This document shows positions 15,125 through 23,625 of a stretch of 64,000 nt of DNA, one piece after another. Under the pieces are notes generated by a model. The model saw nothing but the letters and a program-made list of their open reading frames with translations, did no database searches and was not told the origin of the DNA. Source of the DNA: Ignavibacteriota bacterium (lineage in GTDB: Bacteria > Bacteroidota > Ignavibacteria > Ignavibacteriales > Melioribacteraceae); NCBI GenBank assembly GCA_013112585.1, contig JABFGH010000026.1, forward strand, positions 1 through 64,000, given 5' to 3'. The position numbers and the translations under genes are program-made. The first letter of the stretch is position 1; each line of letters begins with the position of its first letter.

Positions 15125-16615
15125 ATGACTCTTTATTTTCGACTTCCACTGCTTCTGTTAATGATATTTACATTAAACTGCTGTGATAACTTAAGACAAA
15201 ATTCAATTATACCCGGACTCGAATCAATTAACCAAAATGACTTGATGAAAAATGTTGACTACTTTACCGGCGAAGAATTAGACGGCAGGCTTTCCGGGAG
15301 CTCCGGTTACTATAAAGCCGCTGAGTATGCTAAAGAAAAATTTAAAAGCTTAAGGTTAGAACCGGCGTTTGGTGATAAATATTTTCAACCCCTTTTTGTT
15401 GAATATAACGAGATTAAGTCAGCATCATTAACTTTATTCAATAGTAAAAGTGATATTAAAATTTTTGAGCTGGGTGAAGATTTTGTATGCAGAGGTTTTT
15501 CCGGATCAGGTAATTTTACAGCCGATGCTGCATTTTGCGGATACGGATTATCGGAGCCGGGACTGGGTTACGATGATTATAAAAACATTGATGTTAGTGG
15601 GAAAATTGTAATTGTATTTAAACAAAATCCTAAATGGAAAATAAATAACTTAAATTGGAAACAGATAACACCGAGACAAAAATCAGCCATTGCCGCCGAA
15701 CATGGAGCAAGGGGAATATTATTTGTATCACGACCAAATGATAAAAATCCGCAGGGAATTATCGGCAGTGTTTACAGCGGAGAGGGTGAACAAAATGTGA
15801 ACTTTCCGCAGCTTCATATAAGTAAGGAGACTGCAAATGATTTTTTAGAAAAAACAGGTGCAGCAATATCGGAGTACCAAACTAAAATTGATTCATTGAA
15901 AACTCCGCACTCAATTTTATTAAATAATAAAGCTGCAATAAAAGTTGAAGCAGAATACAACAAAAGAAAAGAAACTGTCAATATCGCTGCAATGCTGAAA
16001 GGCTCTTACCCGGTAATGAAAAACGAGTATGTTGTTGTAGGTGCTCACTTAGACCATGTAGGAAGACAAGGAGAAATATATTTCCCGGGTGCAAATGATA
16101 ACGCATCCGGTTCATCTGCTCTTCTGGAAATTGCTGAAGCATTTGTGGTTGGAGAAATTGAACCGAAACGTTCAATCATTTTTGTTTTGTTTGCAAGTGA
16201 AGAAGCAGGGTTGTTCGGTTCTAAATATTTTGTCAATACTTTTCCGCAACCGTTAAATGCAATAACCGCAATGCTTAATTTAGACTGCATCGGTTACGGT
16301 GACAGTATTCAAGTTCACAATGGTAAAGGTGCGCCGGAGTTATGGAACCTTGCAAAACAAATTGATGAAGTTTATACAAAATCTATGATAAGTAAAACCT
16401 GGGGCGGCGGGGGTGCCGATGCAACTCCTTTTCATGAAAGAGGTATCCCGAGTATTTACTTCGTTTCAACAAATAGTTATGATCATCTTCATTCCATAAG
16501 CGATAAACCTGAAACATTAAACCGTGAGTTAATTGAGAAAATTACAAGGCTGGCTTATTTAACTGTTTATGAAACAGCAATTGGGAATTATTCACGTGAG
16601 GAAGTGAATAATTAA
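15125..16615 (+). CDS. M28-family metallopeptidase, lipoprotein
   Basis: This is a 496-residue zinc aminopeptidase-type enzyme with a lipoprotein signal (LLLLMIFTLNCC, Cys about 19-20). A PA-like inserted domain covers about 140-250 (GKIVIVFKQNP, HGARGILFV). The catalytic di-zinc M28 motifs follow: GAHLDHVG (about 306-313), NDNASGSSALLE (about 322), FASEEAGLFGS (about 358), LDCIGYGD (about 385) and a late His in DHLHSISDKPE (about 457). All metal ligands and the Glu base appear present. It probably trims peptides at the cell envelope. Divergent from xre and convergent with the PorV-like gene. No clear ribosome binding site, common in this group. Confidence 0.88.
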   Translation: MTLYFRLPLLLLMIFTLNCCDNLRQNSIIPGLESINQNDLMKNVDYFTGEELDGRLSGSSGYYKAAEYAKEKFKSLRLEPAFGDKYFQPLFVEYNEIKSASLTLFNSKSDIKIFELGEDFVCRGFSGSGNFTADAAFCGYGLSEPGLGYDDYKNIDVSGKIVIVFKQNPKWKINNLNWKQITPRQKSAIAAEHGARGILFVSRPNDKNPQGIIGSVYSGEGEQNVNFPQLHISKETANDFLEKTGAAISEYQTKIDSLKTPHSILLNNKAAIKVEAEYNKRKETVNIAAMLKGSYPVMKNEYVVVGAHLDHVGRQGEIYFPGANDNASGSSALLEIAEAFVVGEIEPKRSIIFVLFASEEAGLFGSKYFVNTFPQPLNAITAMLNLDCIGYGDSIQVHNGKGAPELWNLAKQIDEVYTKSMISKTWGGGGADATPFHERGIPSIYFVSTNSYDHLHSISDKPETLNRELIEKITRLAYLTVYETAIGNYSREEVNN

Positions 16616-16651
16616 TTTGTATAATTTTTTTGCTGTTGCGTTTCTGCGTTT

Positions 16652-16673
16652 GAGACGTTCTGCCGAACGTCTC
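16652..16673. repeat. Perfect 9-bp hairpin between convergent genes (GAGACGTTC repeat)
   Basis: GAGACGTTC-TGCC-GAACGTCTC is a perfect 9-4-9 inverted repeat in the 73-base gap between the M28 peptidase and the PorV-like gene. It could terminate or protect both transcripts, though no T-tract follows. Related gagacgt words occur at 37431-37448, so it belongs to the dispersed repeats of this genome. Confidence 0.5.
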
Positions 16674-16688
16674 TACGATTGTTAAATT

Positions 16689-18335
16689 TTATCTGAAACA
16701 GTAGCCCACTTTTAAGGAAAAATCAAATTGATTCCATCCCTGCATTCTTGGAGATGAACCGGTTGCTCTTTCAAAAGTCAACAACCAGTCAATTGATGGA
16801 ATAATTACGAGACCTCCATATATATCAACCTCTGCTCCAATGCCTGCAGTAAAAACTGCATTGTACTCATATCTCGGCGTGCTTTTAATAACCGGGTTCC
16901 ATCTATAAATTCCAAATCCCGCTTGAACAAATGGTGCTTTAAATTCATCAACAGGGTGATGCCTTAATGAACTTAGTACTGTAATGGTTTCATATTTTGT
17001 GAATGGATAGCTTTTATTATTAATCTTTAGATTAACATCGTATGGATGATAAATAAATGATGAAACAAGTGCTGTATTTTCAGCTATATAAAAAGCAGCA
17101 TCCAAGTAATAGCTCAGTCCATTATCAAATGATAGAAATACTTCCGGCTCTGCAAATTTCCCAACTTTATTGCTGTAGCCTGTTCCTGCAGAAATAACAA
17201 TTCGATCAAGTTTGGTATCATAATTTTGTGTTTGACTTTCTCCCCAAAAATATTTTTCTGAAAGTCCAAGAGTAAACTGAACTGTTTCATAAGGAAATGT
17301 CCATTCCAAATAATTTGGATAATGAACATTATGCCAATATCCGGCATAGCCTGCTGTAAATCTAATTCCGGCATACTCAATACCCATCAGAGCACTTTGA
17401 GTATAGAAGTTTTGCAAACCGGATTTTATTCCTCTTGATCTATTCCCAACGTAAAACTCCTGCCAAAAATAAATTTCGTTTCCAAAGCTTAAAGGTTTCC
17501 AAATATATCCCAAGCCCGTATTCAGTATTGCATCATTTGGAAAATCATCCCAATCTGAAAAGAGTGTTTTGAATGATGATTTTGCATCCTCACCGGAAGA
17601 CCTATCAAAGGGTTTTGAAAATGCAAGCTGAATACCGAGTGAATAAAAATTATTACTTACAGGTTCTGAATATAATCCTATATTAATATTTGATGGGGGT
17701 GAATCTTCCATCGATTTATTTTGATAAAATGTATTATCTAGTTCGAATGTTACGGCTGGTCCTAAATTCATTAGGGAAACACCAAGATTGAATTGTTTAC
17801 AGAATAATTCAAAGTTATAATTTATTCCTAAACTTAGTGAGAACAAATCGGCGCTCCCCTGCCCAATTTCAACTTTGCTATACTTTAACGCTGCACCCAA
17901 AGCAAGTTTATCATTTATTATCCTGCCAAAACCCAGGGCAAAGCTTCTATCAATATTATCATAATATCCTAAAGGCGTCGGGTCAGTCGGTGAAGTAATA
18001 GTCCACGTGCCATAATCCTGATTCCTATATTCAAAACTGAATACACCTAAATCCGGATATTCAAATATTCCGGAATAATTTGATACGGGGTAATGTCCTC
18101 CGGTAATTTGAAACGGCTGACGGAAAAATGAAAGATGCAGCCCTTTATTATAAACTAAGTTCGCAGGGTTAAAGGTTAATGCATCCTTACCGCTTGTTAA
18201 AGCTACTGATTGATTACCCATACCAAATGAAGCGGTTGAAATTGGATAGTTGATAAAATTGAGTGCTTGGGATTGTGCCAAGTATGTTTGAGATGAAACT
18301 AAGAAAATTAGAAGTAATAATTTCGATAAATTCAT
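16689..18335 (-). CDS. PorV/PorQ-like outer-membrane beta-barrel protein
   Basis: This is a 548-residue protein with signal peptide (MNLSKLLLLIFLVSSQTYLAQSQA) and alternating beta strands to the end (FDFSLKVGYCFR). The start of the mature chain has the PorV/PorQ/FadL-like pattern ASFGMGNQSVALTSGKDA followed by FNPANL. PorV shuttles T9SS cargo and PorQ is a related barrel; both are about 330-400 residues, so this one is longer, with a second barrel-like half (about 360-548). With two T9SS cargo genes in this window, a role in that pathway is plausible but not shown; a generic porin is the alternative. Confidence 0.65.
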   Translation of the reverse strand: MNLSKLLLLIFLVSSQTYLAQSQALNFINYPISTASFGMGNQSVALTSGKDALTFNPANLVYNKGLHLSFFRQPFQITGGHYPVSNYSGIFEYPDLGVFSFEYRNQDYGTWTITSPTDPTPLGYYDNIDRSFALGFGRIINDKLALGAALKYSKVEIGQGSADLFSLSLGINYNFELFCKQFNLGVSLMNLGPAVTFELDNTFYQNKSMEDSPPSNINIGLYSEPVSNNFYSLGIQLAFSKPFDRSSGEDAKSSFKTLFSDWDDFPNDAILNTGLGYIWKPLSFGNEIYFWQEFYVGNRSRGIKSGLQNFYTQSALMGIEYAGIRFTAGYAGYWHNVHYPNYLEWTFPYETVQFTLGLSEKYFWGESQTQNYDTKLDRIVISAGTGYSNKVGKFAEPEVFLSFDNGLSYYLDAAFYIAENTALVSSFIYHPYDVNLKINNKSYPFTKYETITVLSSLRHHPVDEFKAPFVQAGFGIYRWNPVIKSTPRYEYNAVFTAGIGAEVDIYGGLVIIPSIDWLLTFERATGSSPRMQGWNQFDFSLKVGYCFR

Positions 18336-18418
18336 GAGCCCTCCTAAGGCAATAACAAGATGATTTTATACTTTAAATTAAATAATACCTCACTTAACAA
18401 TCAAGAATAATCGGACTT

Positions 18419-18448
18419 TAAAAAAATCCCGATCGATTGACCGGGATT
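18419..18448 (-). terminator. Rho-independent terminator after the DUF4340 gene
   Basis: On the minus strand AATCCCG-N10-CGGGATT forms a 7-bp GC-containing stem followed by a run of seven T. It lies 28 bases past the DUF4340 stop, ending the gldAFG-type operon before the PorV-like gene starts at 18335. Confidence 0.75.
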
Positions 18449-18475
18449 AAATAAAACTATTTATCGCAATAAAAA

Positions 18476-19453
18476 TTATTTATCAGGCATCACCTTGCTC
18501 ATTCCTACAAATATTTTCTCGCCCAATTTTGCATTGTTACCATCAAAGTATGCTTCGCTATTTTGAGATGAATGAATTATATATTTACCCTGTTTGAAAT
18601 AAGCATTAATGTCAATTACCTCTCCATCTTCAGTTTTAATTGTCAACTTATAATCTGAAGCACCGAGATTTTCCGTATCAACATCATCAATAAAACCATT
18701 ATTACGGATGTTAGCCAATTGCCGTAGGAAATTTACAGTCTTAGCAGAGTCGGTTTTCTCGTCATTTGCAAACCACTCATCATTCATTTTTATTAATTGA
18801 AATGATGTGTCTGCAGGATATGAAAATGTTAACTCGTTCCATTTTTGATAATCACTTTTAACTATGCTTCCATTTCTAAATGCGTTTGGTGCTTGATTGA
18901 AATATGTTTCTAAAAATCCGTCAACTTCATAAATATCAGTATCGCTGCCAAGACGAACATACGTTGACATCTTAGGCTGCTGGCGCCCAAAGTTAGGCAT
19001 GCCTTGCTGCTGCGGCTGCTGCTGAAAATTAAACCTGCCGAGAATTATATCCAGAGTTTCATCGCCGTCCTCATAAACTTTTACTCTCGTTCCGGTTGAA
19101 TCAACTTGGAAATCTGTGAACTTATCTTTTCCGCGTGCAGCTAATCGCTGCGGCTTAATTGATGTAAGCTGCGTTAACAAACCTGCTATTTTATCATCGG
19201 CAACCGGGGCAGATGATTCCTCATCAAGTTTAACTCTCCAGTTTTCATCATCCTTAAAAAGTTTTACTTCACCATGCTGTTTGGCTTTGGGCATTATCAC
19301 TATTTCGGTAACAGACGCAGTATCTATTGTTACAAGTTCATTTCTAAACGAGCGTTCATTTTTATCGCCGTTCCAAACAAACAGAAATAAAAAGATAAAA
19401 GCTAAAACGCCGAAAATTCCGGCAAGTGTTTTGTTTGATATTTTATTCGACAT
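18476..19453 (-). CDS. DUF4340 domain protein, membrane-anchored
   Basis: This is a 325-residue protein with one N-terminal transmembrane helix (about 9-27, LAGIFGVLAFIFLFLFVW), then a beta-rich extracytoplasmic region made of repeated DUF4340 units (for example VKLFKDDENWRVKLDEESSA and LTIKTEDGEVIDINAYFKQG). A glutamine-rich loop (about residues 144-160) lies mid-protein. DUF4340 proteins are regularly encoded after GldG-type genes; here the start overlaps the gldG end by 11 bases. It likely works with that ABC transporter as an extracytoplasmic accessory. The precise function is unknown. Confidence 0.8.
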   Translation of the reverse strand: MSNKISNKTLAGIFGVLAFIFLFLFVWNGDKNERSFRNELVTIDTASVTEIVIMPKAKQHGEVKLFKDDENWRVKLDEESSAPVADDKIAGLLTQLTSIKPQRLAARGKDKFTDFQVDSTGTRVKVYEDGDETLDIILGRFNFQQQPQQQGMPNFGRQQPKMSTYVRLGSDTDIYEVDGFLETYFNQAPNAFRNGSIVKSDYQKWNELTFSYPADTSFQLIKMNDEWFANDEKTDSAKTVNFLRQLANIRNNGFIDDVDTENLGASDYKLTIKTEDGEVIDINAYFKQGKYIIHSSQNSEAYFDGNNAKLGEKIFVGMSKVMPDK

Positions 19454-20972
19454 AATCTACGGTACTTAATTTGTTGCGTAATTTTCTTTTAACCTGAAAA
19501 CGGAAAACACCATAACCGATTATCAATATCAGCGGCAGTAAAAAATTCAAATATTTTAATAATGTTTTGGTCCCGTCTTCTAATGAAGCATCAATTGGTC
19601 GCGCGGTTATTCCCCTGGTACGCAATTCAATCAACCCGGTATCATCCGATAACCAGTCAATTGCGTTTACCATTAGGTTTACATTATCGCCCTGAAGCTG
19701 CTGTGCCTCCTGTCCTTCGCCATTCACGACAAAATCGCCGTCACCAAATACAACCATTTTAGATTTGGTATCGCCTGCTAATTTTCCCTCCATAACTGCG
19801 GCAACTGTTACCGACGGCAAATTAAAATCACTCGGCTTCCATTCCTTTTGAATATTAAAAAATACCGGCGCTTTTTCTACACCCGACTTACCTGAGCTTG
19901 ATGCAATTGGGTAGATAGTTATGGATGTATCTTTAGGAACAATATTAAGCGGACTTGCAAACGGCAATATTACCGCTTCCAAGCCTTCTGTAATTGGGTG
20001 TTCCATAAATGTTGTAATGATCGGAAGATATGGAAATCTAACCGGAGTGTTCATTACAAACATGCCCTGCCTCTGCTGCACTGTAATACTTGCACAGCTT
20101 TGATCAACAACAAAACTTGGTTCAACTTCCAATCCTTTTTCCGCAAGCCAATCGCCGAAACCTGTGCTTTGTACTTTACCCTGGCTATTCTGCAGATCGC
20201 CTTCAACTTTATTTAGGGCAACTATCATTCTTCCGCCTTTTGAAAGATACTCATCGAAGCGGCTGAAATATTCTGCGGGAAGAGAATCGGTTGGAGCAAC
20301 CACAATAAAAGTTTTGTAAATGAAAGGAATAGTTTTTACGGAATCATTGAATTCAAATTCCTCAACCTCATACATTACAGATAAAGCTTGATTCAATTGC
20401 TGAAGAGCCGCTAAACTTGGCGAACCGTTCCCTTTAAAAAATGCTACCTTTGGTTTGCTGTGTACTGCCAATTTTTTAATATTCGATGAAAGAGTAAACT
20501 CCATTGCCGTACCGGGCTGAATAAGAGGAATGACCTCTTTCTTTTCACCCAATTGAATTACCGCACCGAGATAAGCACGCTGCTGCTTCATCTGATCTCG
20601 CTCGCGTACATTTATCATTACGGGAGAAATTCCACTCTGCTGTGCTTCCATTTCTGTCTGCTGATCTTCATTCGGATTGATAAATTCAAATACTACCTGC
20701 CCGTTAGAAAGGCTTGAATATTCAACCAGCAGATCTTGAAAATCCTGACGGACTTTTGCTACATCCGGCGGAAGATCTTCAGAAAAATAAGCGGTTACTG
20801 TTACGGGATCATTCAATTCATCTAAAATATTTTCTGTTGCTTCACTCAAGCTGTATCTTTTATCGGCAGTAAAATCAAGCCTAAAAAACATTTTGCTCGA
20901 AATAAGATTTAATAAAATTAAAATCCCGAAAACTAAAACTATTGACGTCTGTATTTTTTTTCGTGTTAACAT
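19443..20972 (-). CDS. gldG: GldG-like ABC transporter auxiliary protein
   Basis: This 509-residue protein has a transmembrane helix near the N-terminus (about 9-27), an ABC_transp_aux periplasmic domain (RYSLSEATENILDELNDPVTVTAYFS at the start, split by family-typical residues), and a second helix near the C-terminus (about 476-495) before a basic tail. Many motifs match GldG/IFT52-like proteins, such as VAFFKGNGSPSLAALQQL and AVDWLSDD-like NAIDWLSDD. It is expected to pair with the permease (gldF-like, 8 bases upstream) and the ATPase. In gliding Bacteroidota GldAFG supports motility and secretion; that role is not implied here, since no other gld genes are seen. Confidence 0.8.
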   Translation of the reverse strand: MLTRKKIQTSIVLVFGILILLNLISSKMFFRLDFTADKRYSLSEATENILDELNDPVTVTAYFSEDLPPDVAKVRQDFQDLLVEYSSLSNGQVVFEFINPNEDQQTEMEAQQSGISPVMINVRERDQMKQQRAYLGAVIQLGEKKEVIPLIQPGTAMEFTLSSNIKKLAVHSKPKVAFFKGNGSPSLAALQQLNQALSVMYEVEEFEFNDSVKTIPFIYKTFIVVAPTDSLPAEYFSRFDEYLSKGGRMIVALNKVEGDLQNSQGKVQSTGFGDWLAEKGLEVEPSFVVDQSCASITVQQRQGMFVMNTPVRFPYLPIITTFMEHPITEGLEAVILPFASPLNIVPKDTSITIYPIASSSGKSGVEKAPVFFNIQKEWKPSDFNLPSVTVAAVMEGKLAGDTKSKMVVFGDGDFVVNGEGQEAQQLQGDNVNLMVNAIDWLSDDTGLIELRTRGITARPIDASLEDGTKTLLKYLNFLLPLILIIGYGVFRFQVKRKLRNKLSTVDYVE

Positions 20973-20980
20973 AAGCTCTT

Positions 20981-21706
20981 TTATTCAACTATGTTTCTTT
21001 TAGAAAGTGATGTTTCAGCAAGCATTAAGCCGAAAAATGAAATTGATAAAAAGTAGATCAAATCTTTGGAGTCAATTACTCCTCGTGATATTGATTCATA
21101 ATGTGTTGATATGCTTAGGAAGTTAAAAAACTGCCCCATTGAACCGGTAAAATTTCCGGCAAGCACATCAAAAATTATTAGAAAAAACACACTCACGAAT
21201 AATGCTAATAAAAATGCAACTATTTGATTATTGGTTATACTGCTTGCAAATAATCCAATGCTGATATAAGCCATGCTCATAAGCAGCATGCCAAAATAGC
21301 CTGTCCAAACAGCACCGTGATCAACCGGACCAATGAATGAAAGTGTAATATAGTACGGCAGTGTAAGGAGAAGCGCGATTGCTATTAAAGCGAGGCAAGC
21401 TGAAAACTTTCCAAGTATAACCTGCCAATCATTTACTGATTTGGTAAGGAGCAGTTCAATAGTTCCACTCCGTTTTTCTTCTGCAAGCATGCGCATTGTA
21501 AGCGCGGGAATAAAAAAGAATAGTGTCCACATTGCTATTGAGAAAAACGGCTGCAGAGTTGCTTGTCCAATAAAGAAAATATCAGAACCATATAGCCATG
21601 TAAAGAATCCGCTTAATCCTAAAAATACAGTTAATAAAATGTATGCAGTAAGCGAATCGAAAAATGAGCTAAGTTCCCGTTTTGTAATTACCCAAATTGA
21701 ATTCAT
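20981..21706 (-). CDS. gldF: ABC-2 type permease, GldF-like
   Basis: This is a 241-residue integral membrane protein with six predicted helices. It begins with the GldF/NosY-like pattern WVITKRELSSFFDSLTAYI and has the conserved RMLAEEKRSGTIELLLTKSV segment (about 70-90) that follows the second helix in ABC-2 permeases. It sits between the ATPase gene (7 bases upstream) and the gldG-like gene (8 bases downstream), a standard gldA-F-G order. The substrate is unknown. Confidence 0.85.
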   Translation of the reverse strand: MNSIWVITKRELSSFFDSLTAYILLTVFLGLSGFFTWLYGSDIFFIGQATLQPFFSIAMWTLFFFIPALTMRMLAEEKRSGTIELLLTKSVNDWQVILGKFSACLALIAIALLLTLPYYITLSFIGPVDHGAVWTGYFGMLLMSMAYISIGLFASSITNNQIVAFLLALFVSVFFLIIFDVLAGNFTGSMGQFFNFLSISTHYESISRGVIDSKDLIYFLSISFFGLMLAETSLSKRNIVE

Positions 21707-21713
21707 ATCGTTT

Positions 21714-22646
21714 TTAATTTGTTGTTAATTCTCTAAAAATATCTTCTAGTTTAGTTTCTATCGGTGTCATTTCCGTCAACACCCAATTATTCAGCACGCA
21801 AAGGTTAAATATCGGTTTGCGCGATGATAAATTTTCATTGCTGTTAATTATGAATGTATTGTTGTTATCCTCAACCGGATCAACAAGCGCAACAGATTCG
21901 AGTCCGCTTAATGATGAAATAACAGAATCTCTATCACCCGCTTCAGAAATTTGAACTCTTAGAATTTCTTGTCCCTGTGCCTGTTTCCTCAGCATATCGG
22001 ATGTACCGTCGGCAACAATTTTTCCGTTATTGATTATCATTATTCTATCGCAGGTTGCTTCAACTTCGGGGAGAATGTGCGTGCTTAGCACAACGGTTTT
22101 TTCTTTACCCAATTCTTTTATCAATTTTCTGATCTCAACAATTTGGTTCGGGTCCAGCCCTGTTGTTGGTTCATCAAGGATCAGTATTTCCGGATCATGG
22201 ATCATTGCCTGAGCCAAACCTACACGCTGTCTGTAGCCTTTAGAAAGCTCGCCTATCTTTTTATGCTTTTCAACATTCAGCCCCGTCATTACAACCATTT
22301 CGGCAATTCGCTTTTGAATTTTTTCTTTCGGCACACCTTGCAGATTTGCAACGAACTCGAGATAATCCAATACCAGCATATCATAATAGAGCGGATTGTT
22401 TTCCGGCAGGTAGCCAATTTTCTTTTTGATTTCGTCCTGATGTTCATGAATTGATAGACCGCCGACTTTAATATCGCCGTCAGATGGAGCCATAAAGCAT
22501 GTGATTATCTTCATGGTTGTTGTCTTTCCGGCACCGTTTGGACCAAGAAAACCAAGGACTTCCCCGGTTTTTACTTCAAATGATATATTATCAACCGCCC
22601 TTTGCGTGCCGTACTTTTTTGTAAGATTCTCTACAACTATACTCAT
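21714..22646 (-). CDS. gldA: ABC transporter ATPase, GldA-like
   Basis: This is a 310-residue ATP-binding subunit. Walker A is GPNGAGKTTT (about 35-44), the signature LSKGYRQRVGLAQA (about 134-147), Walker B ILILDEPTTGLDP (about 155-167), and the switch His is in LSTHILPEVE. The C-terminal about 80 residues form the regulatory extension found in GldA/CcmA-type exporters. First gene of the gldAFG-DUF4340 operon. It powers the adjacent permease. Confidence 0.87.
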   Translation of the reverse strand: MSIVVENLTKKYGTQRAVDNISFEVKTGEVLGFLGPNGAGKTTTMKIITCFMAPSDGDIKVGGLSIHEHQDEIKKKIGYLPENNPLYYDMLVLDYLEFVANLQGVPKEKIQKRIAEMVVMTGLNVEKHKKIGELSKGYRQRVGLAQAMIHDPEILILDEPTTGLDPNQIVEIRKLIKELGKEKTVVLSTHILPEVEATCDRIMIINNGKIVADGTSDMLRKQAQGQEILRVQISEAGDRDSVISSLSGLESVALVDPVEDNNNTFIINSNENLSSRKPIFNLCVLNNWVLTEMTPIETKLEDIFRELTTN

Positions 22647-22724
22647 ATTTTTTCAATTTTATTTTTAAACGATTGCAAATTTATAAACGACAAAATAAAA
22701 TTTCAAGTCCTTATAAATTATTAA

Positions 22725-23027
22725 TTATTTTTTTGTTCCAATCCAATCGGAAATTGTTTTATCATTTTTCACGGGATTGAATTCAATGTACTGGTAATGG
22801 GCTAATCCCTCCGCCAAATATGGGTCATTCGAAAAATATTCTGCCAATGCTTCCATCGATTCAGCACGTGCAATTACAATTCCGCCAATGCGCGGCACTT
22901 GCGGACCCGACATTAATAGCATCCCATTTTTATAACCTTCATCTAAAAAATCACGGTGCTTTTCGATCACAGCTTCAATTTTATCTATCGGCGCTTTATA
23001 AATAATTTCCACAACAAAATGCTTCAT
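22725..23027 (-). CDS. YciI-related (YCII domain) protein
   Basis: This 100-residue protein covers one YCII domain. The family's His and Asp pair is visible in KHRDFLDEGYKNGMLLMSG (His24, Asp26/29 region) along with the GGIVIARAESMEALAEYF pattern and NDPYLAEGLAHYQYIEF. YciI-like proteins are small dimeric alpha/beta barrels of poorly known, possibly catalytic, function. The gene stands alone, 78 bases upstream of the gldA-like gene, and could be co-transcribed with it. Confidence 0.8.
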   Translation of the reverse strand: MKHFVVEIIYKAPIDKIEAVIEKHRDFLDEGYKNGMLLMSGPQVPRIGGIVIARAESMEALAEYFSNDPYLAEGLAHYQYIEFNPVKNDKTISDWIGTKK

Positions 23028-23625
23028 TGTTCATCCTTTCTTCAAAAAATAATAATTGGAATGAACTAAGTTAAGAAAGGAGAGAACCGATTACAAGATT
23101 GAAAGATTACAAGATTGAAAGATTGAAAGATTTCTCGGCTGTCGAGGAATGGTCCTCGATAACCTTGAAATTAACATTAAACAATTATACCAATTGAATT
23201 AGTATTTATTTAATTGTTTAATGCATCAGATGGAAATGGACATTTAAAGAAATTAAAAACTGCATACTTGATTGAGGTTCATCTTTATGTCTATAAATGA
23301 CGGTAAAGCATAAGTCAGAAGTTAGGATCAAGAATCCAGGATCAAGAATCCAGAATCCAGAATCCAGAATCCAGTAGTCAGAATAAATGACAACAAATGA
23401 CGTTTCATCAAATGACTATAAATGACAATAGAATAACAACCGAATTACCACAGAATTCCCATCGAATAACCACTGCATAACAACCGAACAAGTATTTAAA
23501 ATCTACCAATCATTCTAAAAGCAAACCGGACACAATATCCAACAACCCTACAAATTTTATCAGTTGAAAATTAAATAGAAGTTTTTACCTTATAGTAAGC
23601 AAATAATTATAATTAAGGGCATTTT
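23028..23625. repeat. 598-base spacer filled with short-period repeats
   Basis: No gene is seen. In order: tandem gattgaaa/gattacaa words (about 23091-23131); a perfect hairpin TCGAGGA-ATGG-TCCTCGA (23142-23159); 7-bp agaatcc units (about 23327-23375); AAATGAC heptamers starting at 23385, 23395, 23410 and 23420; and an 11-bp-period repeat (gaataacaacc and variants, five units, 23431-23485). The last about 100 bases before the T9SS gene are ordinary AT-rich DNA that probably carries its promoter. Confidence 0.6.

Noticed and set aside
18476-22646. Evidence for gliding motility
   Set aside because: GldA/F/G-like ABC proteins alone also occur in non-gliding bacteria; no gldB, gldJ-N or spr genes are present here.
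23431-23489. Possible CRISPR-like array
   Set aside because: The unit is only 11 bases, degenerate and without spacers of constant length; no cas gene is in the window.
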